DNA from: Verrucomicrobia bacterium UBA7008
GTDB taxonomy: Bacteria; Verrucomicrobiota; Kiritimatiellia; RFP12; UBA1067
Reading direction: 5' to 3'
Assembly (NCBI GenBank): GCA_002449695.1
Contig: DJXI01000027.1
Span: forward strand, 1,140 to 31,076
Length of the DNA stretch: 29,937 bases
Part shown: positions 16,501-25,600 of the stretch, in pieces
Layout: each line of letters starts with the position of its first letter
How positions within the stretch are numbered: position 1 is the stretch's first letter
Translations under genes and position numbers: made by a program
The notes under the pieces: model-generated
The model's input: only the letters and a program-made list of their open reading frames with translations
Databases searched by the model: none
Told to the model about the DNA's origin: nothing

Positions 16501-16613
16501 CGGACTTCAAGCCCGTCGGCGCCGAACGCCTTGGCGCCGGCCTTGTCTCGGGCGAGGACTTTCCACAGCCGTCGCCTGAATATTCAACGCCGAAGAGAGG
16601 AATGAAGATATGA
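13515..16613 (+). CDS. GH29 to GH141-like fusion: putative bifunctional fucosidase
   Basis: A 1032-residue secreted protein (signal MKIFCGTILAATVAVCSTGFA). Residues about 25-400 are a GH29 barrel: VYGIVHWGLNTYTDREWGYG, LIVVAKHHDGFCLWP, FGVYCSPWDRNN, and FEMWFDGANGG with probable nucleophile Asp203. From about residue 489 (REYFVSPAGDDAADGS, then AGDTVTVREGIYREWVKP) to about 1000 runs a right-handed beta-helix. Segments such as GTNWSRGWRIEDCEISG, EMAGIKIHAAVGMTIRRN and FGVWLDWMAQGTRLSGNSF match my memory of GH141, whose founding member BT1002 is an RG-II alpha-L-fucosidase. The GH29 module carries a 28-residue Lys/Arg/Glu/Gly insertion from a purine tract (13858-13942). GGAGG precedes the ATG by 8 nt; both gene ends are ATGA overlaps. 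Confidence 0.8.
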   Translation: MKIFCGTILAATVAVCSTGFARPAPRPAMAARIAAEEDVYGIVHWGLNTYTDREWGYGDEDPAMLNPSKFDADQIVGACRDAGMCGLIVVAKHHDGFCLWPTKTTEHNIRRSPFWKREEWRGKRGEGKGKREKGREKRGEGRDYVKEMSEACRRAGLKFGVYCSPWDRNNAHYATEKYVEIYHAQLKELLGGEYGDIFEMWFDGANGGDGYYGGAREKRRIGADYYRFGEVFKFVRELQPNVTIFSGADDDSDLRWCGNERGFISEDSRATVVRTGGFCDGKYGNPNYVPTRNSGSPDGGFFRVCEGDFPLRKGWFYHEKERGTTKSGAYLAKLYVGTAGNGGTMNIGIAPTKDGVLDADDVKALRDFGELRKALFAHEANDGEKFNVVVMREDVTNGELVDEWEFVADGNTILHGKSIGIKRIRLLREPVFAKNCSVRVVRGVGAPKVSYTLYRTDQAVIDAILDAKGCEDETDTAKWMTGKASAPREYFVSPAGDDAADGSAAHPWRTIGRAASVAQAGDTVTVREGIYREWVKPANPGRDGAPVTYRAAEGERVVVTGTDEVRGWKKRPDGLWEVNVSYDSFGGVNPFTDFIAGAWFIDNGAKHFRTRLIQEGKPLNLVGEEILAPPDHGVPALEIGTAALIPGRVSGLIVAAFEHDPNVAVPELAVRPCCFYPLAPRRDYITLKGIVFRDAAPTWAHPRGEQPGVVGTNWSRGWRIEDCEISGSCCAGLTLGKCANDFDSFWNDPKQSFSLWGKRLSERDLSEIGHHTVRRCRIFDCGQAGICGGFGAVWSTIEDCDISRCYWKQKFFGYEMAGIKIHAAVGMTIRRNRIHDNGCFGVWLDWMAQGTRLSGNSFWGNEQHDLYLEVVHGPILLEGNDFLSKQAIHFKGSNNIALVGNRIFGSLVCDDDKSLGYRRTPVFHPHSTSIKALYADPTPANLAFINNILPEEPHFSDLASNPCRCEDNFLVPREYWGINATTGDVGIAPPPSLPRPDFKPVGAERLGAGLVSGEDFPQPSPEYSTPKRGMKI
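13858..13942 (+). repeat. in-frame purine microsatellite
   Basis: 85 nt containing one pyrimidine (T13872); 13873-13942 is 70 purines in a row. Inside, the 14-mer AGGGAAAAGGGAAG is perfectly duplicated (13891-13904, 13905-13918), followed by 7-nt units GAGGGGA. Neither unit is a multiple of three, so gain or loss of a copy would frameshift the fucosidase fusion. It encodes a charged segment (about residues 115-143) inserted between NIRRSPF and DYVKEMSEACRRAG. Confidence 0.85.
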
Positions 16614-18121
16614 AATCGGTATTGGCGACGCTGGCGGCGTTGGCGTCATTCGCCGCGACAGCTGCGGAGACTTTCTGCAATCCGATGCCGGTTCCGGATA
16701 CGCCCGTCGGCATACTCTGCCGCGACAGCTTGAACGGCGACGCAATTCCCGAAATCGCATGGCAGAAAGATTGCTGGACAAATGCCGCCTGCGGTTTCAA
16801 GGAGGTGCGCCAGTTCCGCGAGCTTGCCGATCCGGTCGTTCTCGCCGAGGGCGACACGTGGTATCTCTATTCGAGCGCAGGGCTTATGTGGACCAGCGAC
16901 GACTTCGGCGGCACATGGCGGCATGTGGGCGTGCAGGCCGAAGCCGACTATGCGCCCGCCGTCGCCAAGTTCCGCGGCAAGTACTACCTTTGCACATCAG
17001 GCGGGCCGCTGAGCGTCGCAGATTCGCCCACCGGCCCGTTCCAGACGCTTGGCGCGTTCGACAAGAAGTCGTTCTCGTCCGATTCGCAGATGCCGCACAC
17101 CCTGGATCCGGCGCTTTTTGTCGATGGCGATCATCTCTATCTTTACTGGGGATGCTTCGCAAAGCCGAAGGCCGTCTGGTGCGTGGAGCTCGATCCGGAG
17201 AATCCGCTTCGCGCGAAGACGCCCGGCTCGGCAGTCTGCCTCGTCGAGTTCGACACGGAAAGATACCCGTGGCTCGACAGGCTGATCGAGGGCGCGTGGG
17301 TGTTCAAGCGTAGCGGCACCTACTACCTCGCTTTCGCTACGTACGGAACGTCCGATCCGCGCTATTCGTGGTGCGCGATGAAAGGTCCGGGGCCGCTCGG
17401 GCCGTTCGTCCCGCAGAAGAACAATCCGTTCTTCATGACGGAGAAGGGTCTTGTCTCAGGAACAGGCCACGGCTCGATCTGGTGCGATAAAAACGGAGAC
17501 TGGTGGATCAACAGCTGCGTTGCCGTGTGCGCGTACCACGGTTTCGAGCGGCTTCTCGCGCAGGACAGGCTCTTCTTCGAGCCTGACGGGGATATTGCCG
17601 TCGGCAAGGCTACCGAAACGCCGCAGTGGCTTCCGTCCAGCGGCAGGAAGGGCGATACGGGATGGAAGGCGATACCGCTCAAGTCCGCGAGGCCTGAGGC
17701 GACGGACGGCAGTCTCAAGACGTGGTCGGCGGTTGAAGGACTGCCGTCGAAGACCGTATTCGAGTTCCCTGGAGAACGCACCATCCGTTCCTTCCGCGTC
17801 ATTTGGCGGGACCTCGGGCTCGACACGAACCGCGGCGTCCTTCCAGGCCCCTACCGCTACCGCGTGGACTATCGCTCGAACGGCGTCTGGTGGACTTGGC
17901 TCGATGCCTCCAAGAACGACGTAGATCTCATGGTGGACTACCGCGAAGCGCTAGAGGCCAAGGCCGACGCCGTGAGGCTTGTCGTTCTTTCCGCTCCGCC
18001 CGGCATCACTCCAGGGCTCGTGGAGTTCACGGTCTTTGGCTGTATGTTGGGGGAATTGGGAAGAGGTTCCCCATTCCCCGTTCCCATTTCCCAGTTCCCC
18101 ATAAAAGGAGACCAACCATGA
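16610..18121 (+). CDS. GH43-like glycosidase (five-bladed propeller) with C-terminal beta domain
   Basis: A 503-residue secreted enzyme (signal MKSVLATLAALASFAATAA, then ETFCNP). A GH43-type propeller spans about residues 50-335, with the expected acidic triad in context: Asp74 (RELADPVVL) as base, Asp166 (HTLDPALFVDGDHLYLYWG) as pKa modulator, Glu227 (LIEGAWVFKRSGTYYLAFA) as acid. A discoidin-like beta domain follows (about 355-475, ERTIRSFRVIWRDLGLD). GH43 members mostly cleave alpha-L-arabinofuranosides, beta-xylosides or beta-galactosides; arabinose fits the AraR-type regulator but is not proven. The last ~25 residues (from GCMLGELGRG onward) are encoded by a repeat, so the natural end was probably shorter. 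ATGA overlaps on both sides. Confidence 0.82.
   Translation: MKSVLATLAALASFAATAAETFCNPMPVPDTPVGILCRDSLNGDAIPEIAWQKDCWTNAACGFKEVRQFRELADPVVLAEGDTWYLYSSAGLMWTSDDFGGTWRHVGVQAEADYAPAVAKFRGKYYLCTSGGPLSVADSPTGPFQTLGAFDKKSFSSDSQMPHTLDPALFVDGDHLYLYWGCFAKPKAVWCVELDPENPLRAKTPGSAVCLVEFDTERYPWLDRLIEGAWVFKRSGTYYLAFATYGTSDPRYSWCAMKGPGPLGPFVPQKNNPFFMTEKGLVSGTGHGSIWCDKNGDWWINSCVAVCAYHGFERLLAQDRLFFEPDGDIAVGKATETPQWLPSSGRKGDTGWKAIPLKSARPEATDGSLKTWSAVEGLPSKTVFEFPGERTIRSFRVIWRDLGLDTNRGVLPGPYRYRVDYRSNGVWWTWLDASKNDVDLMVDYREALEAKADAVRLVVLSAPPGITPGLVEFTVFGCMLGELGRGSPFPVPISQFPIKGDQP
18049..18110. repeat. G/C-run inverted repeat forming the GH43 tail and GH2 RBS region
   Basis: GGGGAATTGGGAA (18050-18062) and TTCCCAGTTCCCC (18088-18100) are complementary at 12 of 13 positions, with a TTCCCC-rich loop. 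It is directly followed by AAAAGGAG (18103-18110), the ribosome-binding site of the GH2 gene. It resembles the 'ggggaatgggaa' repeats seen between genes in many bacteria and is translated in frame at the C-terminus of the GH43 protein. A hairpin here could modulate initiation at 18118. Confidence 0.65.
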
Positions 18122-21100
18122 ACAAAGCAATCGCATCTCTCGTCTGCATCGCCGCGGCATGCACTGCGCGGGCGGATTGGACGCTCGAGCGCAGCGCGGC
18201 GAAGGACGGGTTTTTGATGACGGACGGCGTCAAGCCCGGGTCGTACCATGTGCGGCTCGAAGGGTTTTCGGGCGACGACGCGACCACCCGCGCCAAGGTG
18301 TGGCACGAGGGCCGGCGCATCGAGTTCGTGCGTGGCGGGCCGTGGATGGATGACAACGGCAAAGAGCGGATGACGCTCGAGTCGCGTCCGGTGGAAGTCA
18401 AGCCCGGCGAGGCGTTCCGAATCGACAAACAGACGCCCGGGACACGGATCGTTCTCGCCGAAAAGCCGCTCGCCTACGCCCCGCAGCGCATATTCACGAA
18501 CATGGCGCTCGATCCCGAAGTCGCTTTCGCCGCAGAAGCCGATTTCGGCGCGTCGAACGTGGCCGTGACGCTCAACAGCTACCTTGGCTCTCCCGTCAAA
18601 GGTCGGCTCCGCGTGAAGGTGACGGACTACTACGGCACGACGCTCGCCGAAACGGATCGCAGGGACGTCGAGCTTGGAAGGACGCTTAAACTCGATGTCC
18701 CCTACGAGGACAACGGCTCGGGGCAGTTCCGCGCTGCAGTAGGTTTCGCGGATGGATCCGGGCGCAAGGTTTACCGCGTTTTCGCGCGGCTTGGGGACGC
18801 CAAGACGCCGCATCGCGAGCTTCTCAGAATGAACGAGGGGTGGACGCGCGTCTCGGGCAAGAAGGCCGTGATGCCCGCCGAGGTGAAGGACGGTGCGGAG
18901 AAGTTCAGAGGCACGTTCGCGGTTCCGGCCTCGTTCGCCGAAAAGCGCGTATTCTTCAAGGCGCTCAGGATTTCGTGCGTGGCGAAGCTTTACGTCAACG
19001 GCGCGGAAGCGGCGACGTTCGGCGAGGACGGCAACTTTGCGGGCGATATGGAGACGGACGTGACACGGTTCGTCAAGCCGGGCGAAGCGAACGAATTCGT
19101 CATCGACGCGAAGCGCGCGGACGATGCGAAATACCCTAGCGGGATGCCGGGGCGCATCGCGGCGGTTTCGGAGCTTGCGCTGGAGGCGCGCGGCGAAAAC
19201 GCAATCGGCCGCGTTTCGGTCGTGACGTCGTTCCGCGAAAAGACGATTCGCGTCAAGGCGGAGCATCCAAATGGCTTCACTGTGCGCAACTCCGTCTGGC
19301 GCGGAGACGAAAAGCTCCTTTCATTCGCGGATGAAGCCAAGTGGGAGAATCCGCCGCTCTGGGGCCCCATCAACTTTCCTCTTCTCAAGCTCGTCACGGA
19401 ACTTGTCGATGCGAAGGGAAATGTCGTGGACGAGAAGCTGACGCGATTCGCGTTCCGCGAATTCTGGGCGGACGGCATGGCGCTCATGTGGAACGGCCAT
19501 CGCGTGAAGGGCGATGCGCGGGCATTCATCAGTACATGGGGGTGGAACTTCGACCAGCGCTGCAAGCGGCAGTTCAATAGCGACATCATCTGGGAGAACA
19601 AGCTGCGCGGGGTCAAGTTCTTCAGGCACGTCTACAATTCGTCTGAGTTTCTGGACTTCTGCGATGAGGCGGGCATCCCCTGCGCCGTCGGTTTCGCGAC
19701 GATTGCGAATCCATCTCCCGAAAAGAGCGCGAACAAGGAATTCTGGGCGTGGAAGGAATACAACGACAGATGCCTCGCCGCGACCCTGCGCAACCATCCG
19801 TCTGTCATGACGTGGTATATCACGAATGAATACTACGCCGAGAGCGAAGACCGCAATTTGGGGCCGGTCCAGTCCGCGCTGAGGAACATCCGCGCGTTCG
19901 ATCCGTTCCATTTCGCCGAAACGGGCTGCGACCTCGATCTGCGCGGCGAGAACAACATCATCTCGACGCACTATCCCGTCGAGCTGCTCTCCTTGCGCAA
20001 GGCCGGGTGCTATATGCCGTATTCGTTCTACTGGCGCGATATCGAAAAGCCTTTCGTGAAAGGGCAGGCGATTCCCTCCGGGCAGATCCTGAAGGTCTGC
20101 AACATCTACGCCGATTCGCCTGCCAAATGGGGCGAGAAGCCGATTTTCATCAACGAGACGTGCTGGGACTTCTTCTTCAATCCGCCGTTCGGATGGACGC
20201 GCCTTGCGGGCGACGAGGTTTTCATCGATCCAAGATACTGCGACAAGTGGCACATCGAGACGGAAGTCGAGGCGGTGCGCGGGCATCGCGATGCAGACGT
20301 GACGCTCTGGACGCCGTGGCGCTGGTACCACATCGACCCCGAGTGGCGCGTCTCGCCGGAGATCGACGTCGTGAACATCCAGCGCTATTCGCGCTTCTAC
20401 GAGGGGACGGAGGTCAAGTACGATGTCAACATATTCTACGACAGGTGGCGTCCCGCTGCGGTGACATGGTTCTGGCGGCTTGAGGACGCGGACGGCAAGG
20501 CTGTCGCTTCGTCCAATGATGAGCGGATCGACGTGGATACGTCTGCATTCCTCAGAAAGCAGATTTCCTTCAAGACGCCGCGTCCCGGTGGATACAGGCT
20601 GGTCTTTGGCCTGAAGGGAGTCTGCGAGAAGACGCTCGACATCGCGGTCGCCGCAAAGTCTGCTTCTGGCGGACGCCGCTACCCCAATGTATTCGTCGCG
20701 CACGACGTCCTTTCCGAGCGGTTGCTCGACCGCGCGGCGGCAGGCGAGACCATCGTCATACTTGCGCGGGACGACTACCCGGAGTGGCTGCCGGAGATAC
20801 CGTCCGTATCCGACCAGTCCGCAGCGATCCTGCGCACGTACAGAACGCGCCATCCGATACTGAAAGGGTTCAAGAAGGACGACCTCAAGTATTTCTATCC
20901 GAAATCGATCGCATGCGACAGGGCGTTTGCGAAGCCTTCGGGCGGCAACGCGAAGACTGTTCTCGAATTCGGAGGCGCGTCGGGGCTAGTCTATTCCGCG
21001 CTTGTCGAAGTGCCTTACGGGAAGGGTTGCTTCCTTTATTCGCGGCTCGTTCTGGAGCCGGACGTCAATCCAGTCGCCGCGAAACTTCTGGAGAACATGG

Positions 21101-22608
21101 CCGCCTACAAGAGCACAAACTCATCTGGCAGGGCGTTGTTCCTGACGGCGCGTGGGGACACGCGCCCTCCCGTCGCCGATGCGCTGGTGAAGAACTGCGG
21201 CGTGGAACTGGATTTCGGCGGCATTGCAGACATCGGCAAATACAGCGCCATATTCGTGGACGGCAAGGCGCCGCTTTCCAAGGACGACCTCAAGGCCCTT
21301 GCATCGTCCGGCAAGAATGTCTTAGTATTTGGACCGTGCGAAGCGGCGGGAATGGTGACGCGTTCAGTCGGCGCGAAGTCGTGGAGCGGACGCGCGGTGC
21401 GCATCGCGAGCGACCCGATCCTCGACGGACTCACCAACCAGGACATGATGTGGCGCAAGAAGTTCTCGGACCAGACGACCGCTGTCGCGGAACTGGCAGC
21501 GGAGGAGTTCGTCGCCGAGAAGGGCGTGCTGACATATCCGGCATATATCGTCCGTCGTGGCAATTTTGTCTTCACGACACTCGATCCGTCCGTCGTGCCG
21601 AAGGACGCTTCGCAGCAGGCGATGCGCCTCTGGGCGACGGTTCTCGGGAACGCCGGCGCGCGGGTGAAGGGCTTTTCGCGTCCGTTCATCCCGAAGAACC
21701 TCTTCTACGATTCCGTCGATTTGACCGCGCATCTCGACCGGACGCTATGCGACGAAAAGGGCGGCGACGGCAAGGGATCGTGGAACGACCAGGGACCGGA
21801 ACAGTGTCTGCCCCGGATTTTCGCGGGCGAACGCGGCTGGGTAGGTTCGGTGCCGTATGATGTGAAGATGGCGGGTCCCTGCGCGTTCACGCTGAAGAGC
21901 GAGTTCTGCAAGGCGGGCAAGGACAATGTAACGGTTGAAATCGGACGCAAGTTCGACACGCTCAACTGGCTCTCGACCGGCGCATGGGTCGGGAAGGGCA
22001 AGCGCGACTATACCGTGCGCGTCAACTATGCGGACGGAACCTCGCGGCAGATTGAAGTGTCCGGCGGCGTGAATTTGTTCGACTGGGTTTCGGAGATGCC
22101 TGATTTCTCCGGCGAGACGGATACCGTCACCGCGCTGCGAACCTTGACTGCCAAGTCGGGGTTGTTCGCGAAGATGAACGTCTATTCGACCAGCTGGGTC
22201 AATCCGGATCCGGCGAAAGTCGTCAAGACGGTCGAGTTCCTGCGCGGCGAGAAGAACTGCGCCGTAGTCGGCGTCTTCGGCCTGACGCTGGGTGCGCGCG
22301 AGACGGCGTATTCCGCCCTGTCTCAGGAAGAACGCGGCAGACTCCACGAGCGGTTCGTCGCCGAGGCTATGGCCGCGAAGGAGGCGGGCGATAGAGTTAA
22401 GGCGATTGCTCTTTACGAAAAGGCCATTCGCGCAAAGCCAGTTGACCTCGGCATCTATCGCTCCATCGCTGCGCTCTACGAGGAGGCGGAAGATTGGGAA
22501 TGTGCGCTCGCTACCTACCGGCGCTCGCTGGAGGCGGACTACAACCAGCCCGACCTCTGGGACGAGGAAAAGCGTCTTGAGGCGAAAGTGAAAGGAGCAG
22601 CGAAATGA
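18118..22608 (+). CDS. giant GH2-like glycosidase with C-terminal TPR
   Basis: A 1496-residue secreted protein (signal MNKAIASLVCIAAACTARA, then DWTLE). A beta-rich N-terminal half includes a GH2-type sugar-binding jelly roll at about residues 270-345 (KALRISCVAKLYVNGAEAA). A TIM barrel follows, with HPSVMTWYITNEYYAE carrying the likely acid/base Glu571 and EKPIFINETCWDFF carrying the likely nucleophile Glu680, the two-glutamate arrangement of clan GH-A/GH2. After about 860 come Rossmann-like segments (NVFVAHDVLSERLLDRAAAG; YSAIFVDGKAPLSKDDLKAL) and beta domains. The last ~75 residues are a TPR pair (GDRVKAIALYEKAIRAKP; EDWECALATYRRSLEADY). It is far longer than classical GH2 enzymes (about 600-1000 aa). 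Specificity is unknown. The ORF extends upstream of 18118 in frame, but AAAAGGAG and the signal peptide fix the start. Confidence 0.8.
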   Translation: MNKAIASLVCIAAACTARADWTLERSAAKDGFLMTDGVKPGSYHVRLEGFSGDDATTRAKVWHEGRRIEFVRGGPWMDDNGKERMTLESRPVEVKPGEAFRIDKQTPGTRIVLAEKPLAYAPQRIFTNMALDPEVAFAAEADFGASNVAVTLNSYLGSPVKGRLRVKVTDYYGTTLAETDRRDVELGRTLKLDVPYEDNGSGQFRAAVGFADGSGRKVYRVFARLGDAKTPHRELLRMNEGWTRVSGKKAVMPAEVKDGAEKFRGTFAVPASFAEKRVFFKALRISCVAKLYVNGAEAATFGEDGNFAGDMETDVTRFVKPGEANEFVIDAKRADDAKYPSGMPGRIAAVSELALEARGENAIGRVSVVTSFREKTIRVKAEHPNGFTVRNSVWRGDEKLLSFADEAKWENPPLWGPINFPLLKLVTELVDAKGNVVDEKLTRFAFREFWADGMALMWNGHRVKGDARAFISTWGWNFDQRCKRQFNSDIIWENKLRGVKFFRHVYNSSEFLDFCDEAGIPCAVGFATIANPSPEKSANKEFWAWKEYNDRCLAATLRNHPSVMTWYITNEYYAESEDRNLGPVQSALRNIRAFDPFHFAETGCDLDLRGENNIISTHYPVELLSLRKAGCYMPYSFYWRDIEKPFVKGQAIPSGQILKVCNIYADSPAKWGEKPIFINETCWDFFFNPPFGWTRLAGDEVFIDPRYCDKWHIETEVEAVRGHRDADVTLWTPWRWYHIDPEWRVSPEIDVVNIQRYSRFYEGTEVKYDVNIFYDRWRPAAVTWFWRLEDADGKAVASSNDERIDVDTSAFLRKQISFKTPRPGGYRLVFGLKGVCEKTLDIAVAAKSASGGRRYPNVFVAHDVLSERLLDRAAAGETIVILARDDYPEWLPEIPSVSDQSAAILRTYRTRHPILKGFKKDDLKYFYPKSIACDRAFAKPSGGNAKTVLEFGGASGLVYSALVEVPYGKGCFLYSRLVLEPDVNPVAAKLLENMAAYKSTNSSGRALFLTARGDTRPPVADALVKNCGVELDFGGIADIGKYSAIFVDGKAPLSKDDLKALASSGKNVLVFGPCEAAGMVTRSVGAKSWSGRAVRIASDPILDGLTNQDMMWRKKFSDQTTAVAELAAEEFVAEKGVLTYPAYIVRRGNFVFTTLDPSVVPKDASQQAMRLWATVLGNAGARVKGFSRPFIPKNLFYDSVDLTAHLDRTLCDEKGGDGKGSWNDQGPEQCLPRIFAGERGWVGSVPYDVKMAGPCAFTLKSEFCKAGKDNVTVEIGRKFDTLNWLSTGAWVGKGKRDYTVRVNYADGTSRQIEVSGGVNLFDWVSEMPDFSGETDTVTALRTLTAKSGLFAKMNVYSTSWVNPDPAKVVKTVEFLRGEKNCAVVGVFGLTLGARETAYSALSQEERGRLHERFVAEAMAAKEAGDRVKAIALYEKAIRAKPVDLGIYRSIAALYEEAEDWECALATYRRSLEADYNQPDLWDEEKRLEAKVKGAAK

Positions 22609-25600
22609 GAAGGAAAATCATGGTGGCGGCTTGCGCATTCGCGGCGGCGGTCGCGCTCGCGGCGGGCGCAAAGACGGTGGACGCGAAGGGTGTAGTCGTG
22701 AACGGCAAGACTGTTCGCGAGACCGAGCGGCGCGTTTTTGCCGACGGAATGGCGGTGCGGTACGTCCTGCCGGAGGGCGAGAGGCGCGTCGAGCGCGAAG
22801 AAACGGTCTGGACGCTTCCTGCCGACGCGAAGGTGTGGTATCAGGAATACGGCATGGACTACGAAAAGCCGTATTGCTCCTCGCTCGTGCGCGACATCCC
22901 TGCCGGCACGGTGATGGACTTCCCCGTGACGGCGAAGCTCGTGGACGGGACGTATCGCCTGATTACCGAGGCGAATGTAGTCGGCTACACCGATTCTGCG
23001 GCGAAGTATCTTGGCGAGGGACGCTTCGGTGTATTCTACGTGAACGACCCGGACGGGTTCGACCAGAAGGGCGCGGATACGACGCCCTGGCGCGTGATGC
23101 TTGTCGCCAAGGATTTGCAAACTCTTGCGACGAGCGACATTGTGCGGCGGCTTTGTCCCGCCCCGTCCGCAGCGGTTGCGGCGAAGGCGGCGAAGTTCGT
23201 GCGCCCCGGCCGCGCCGTCTGGCAGTGGCTACCCGCTGGCGCGCCGAAATACGGGGAACAGAAGGAGTGGTACGACAGGACGAAGGCGCTGGGCTTCGAG
23301 TACTATCTTATAGACGATGGTTGGCGCGACTGGCGCGATGGCGACATGGACCAGTGGGCGTGCCTCAAGAAGTGGATCGACTATGGGAAGTCGATCGGCG
23401 TCGAGACTTTCATGTGGGTCGACTCCAAGGAAATGCGCAATCCCGAAACGCGCCGCGAGTATCTTGCGAAGGTGAAGGCCGCTGGCGCCGTCGGCATCAA
23501 GATAGACTTCCATCCCGCGCCTTCCTGCGAGCAGATGGCATGGTATGAGGAGGCCCTTGCAGATACGCTTGAATTCGGGCTCATGACAGACTACCACGGC
23601 TGCGTAAAGCCGTCCGGCCGCGAGAAGACGTGGCCGCACGAGGTCGCGCGCGAGGCGATCCGCGGTCACGAGTGGCACATCACGCGCTACAACAGGGTTC
23701 TTCCGCCGGAACACGACTGCATCCTGCCGTTCAATCGTCTCGTTCAAGGACACGCCGACTACACGCCCGTCGTCTTCGAGGAGAGAGAACTTGCCGGCTA
23801 TACGCGGGCAAGGGAACTCGCCCAGGGGATTATCTTTTCTGCGCCGTTCCTCTGCCTCGGCGACTATCCGCAGAACTACCTCGAAAGTCCTGCGGCTGAA
23901 GTCGTAAAGGCGCTGAAGCCGATCTATGACGAGACGATTATCCTTCCCGGCTCGGAAATCGGCGAATGCGTCGCGGTCGCAAAGCGCAAGGGCGAGAAGT
24001 GGTTCATCGCCATCGAAAACGGCGCGGAGGACCGCAGCCTTGAAATCCCGCTTTCGTTCCTCAGGTCCGGTAAGTGGCGGATGAAGAAGTTCGCCGACGC
24101 GGAAGACTCCAATACCGAATTCGACATTTCGGAATGCACCGTCTCGCCATCCGATACGCTGAAACTCGCTCTCCGCGCAAAAGGCGGTTTCGTGGCCGTG
24201 CTCACAGCCAGTGCCGCCTTGCACTCCCGGTTCGGGGACGGGATGCTTTCCGTCACGCAGCCGCGCGGCTGGCTTGGAAAAGTCTGCCACGCACAGGCGG
24301 ATGGCTTGACAGGGCACCCTGAGGCCTTGAGTTATCCGTACGATTCGTGTCTGTGGGCCGGCAGAATCGTGAACGGCAGATCGGATGTGGACGGTTGGTG
24401 GCGATACGAACAGACGGCGTATTACACCGACGGTCTTCTCCGGCTGGGTTACGCGCTGGGCGACTCCAAGCTGATCGCAAAAGGCGAAAAAGGCGTCGAC
24501 TACACGCTGGACAACGCCTCGCCGGACGGAATGCTTGGCGACCCGTGCCTTTGGGATGCGACGAAGCACAAGCTTGACAGCGGTTTCGAGATGTGGCCGA
24601 TGGCTGTGTTCTTCAGGGCTATGAAGGCCAAGTACGATGCGACACGCGACGAACGCATCCCGGCGGCGCTCGCAAAATACTACCTGCTGAGCGGTGCGGA
24701 CATGCTCGCCAAGGGCCGCAACACGATCAATGTCGAGGGCATCGCCTGGACTTACGGACGCACGGGCGACAAACGGCTGGTGGAAATGGCGGAGGAGGCC
24801 TGGAACGCGAAGAAAAGCGCCGACAATTGGTCCAACGATCTTGTTCCCGCCAAATGTTCCGATGGCGCGCCGATATACATGCACGGCGTAAGCTATTCCG
24901 AAGAGTTGAAGATACCGCTCCTTCTCTACGCCTGCACCGGCAAGCGTGAATATCTCGAGCAGGCCGTCAATGCCGAGTGGAAACTCGTGCGCGACCACAT
25001 GCTGCCGGATGGATGCCCCAGCTCAACGGAACAGACGCGAGGCAATTCCGTGCATTGGGGGCACGAGACATGCGTCGTTTCTGACTACACCTGGTCGCTC
25101 GGCTATTTCCTCGAGGTGCTTGGAGACGCGCATTATGCCGACAAGATAGAACGCTGCGTGTTCAACGCAGGTTTGGGTTCGGTCATGAACGACTTCAAAT
25201 CGCTGCAGTACTTCTCGAATCTGAATCAGTTCATCGCCACGTCCGATTCCAACCACAATCCGTTTTTTTACGGCACGACGTGGTCGCAGTACCGTCCGAC
25301 GCATGAAACGGAGTGCTGTGCCGGCAATATGCATCGCTTCCTCCCCAACTACATCTCGCGCATGTGGCTCAAAGACGCCGAAGGCTCGCCGGTCGCCGCG
25401 CTCTACGGGCCGTGCGAAGTCGATTTCGGCTGGGCGAGGATAACGGAGGAGACGTATTACCCGTTTGACGGGAAAATCGTATTCCGTTTCGGCATGGAGG
25501 GGGAGAAAGACGCGGCGTTCACTTACCGTGTCCCCGGATGGTGCGTCAAGGGCGCGAGCGCAAAGGTGAACGGCGAATCGGTGAGCGTCGGCGATGTCGG

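Noticed and set aside
17803..18117. In-frame extension of the GH2-like gene into the GH43 gene
   Set aside because: The AAAAGGAG site and a signal peptide mark 18118 as the start; the upstream frame is a shadow of GH43.
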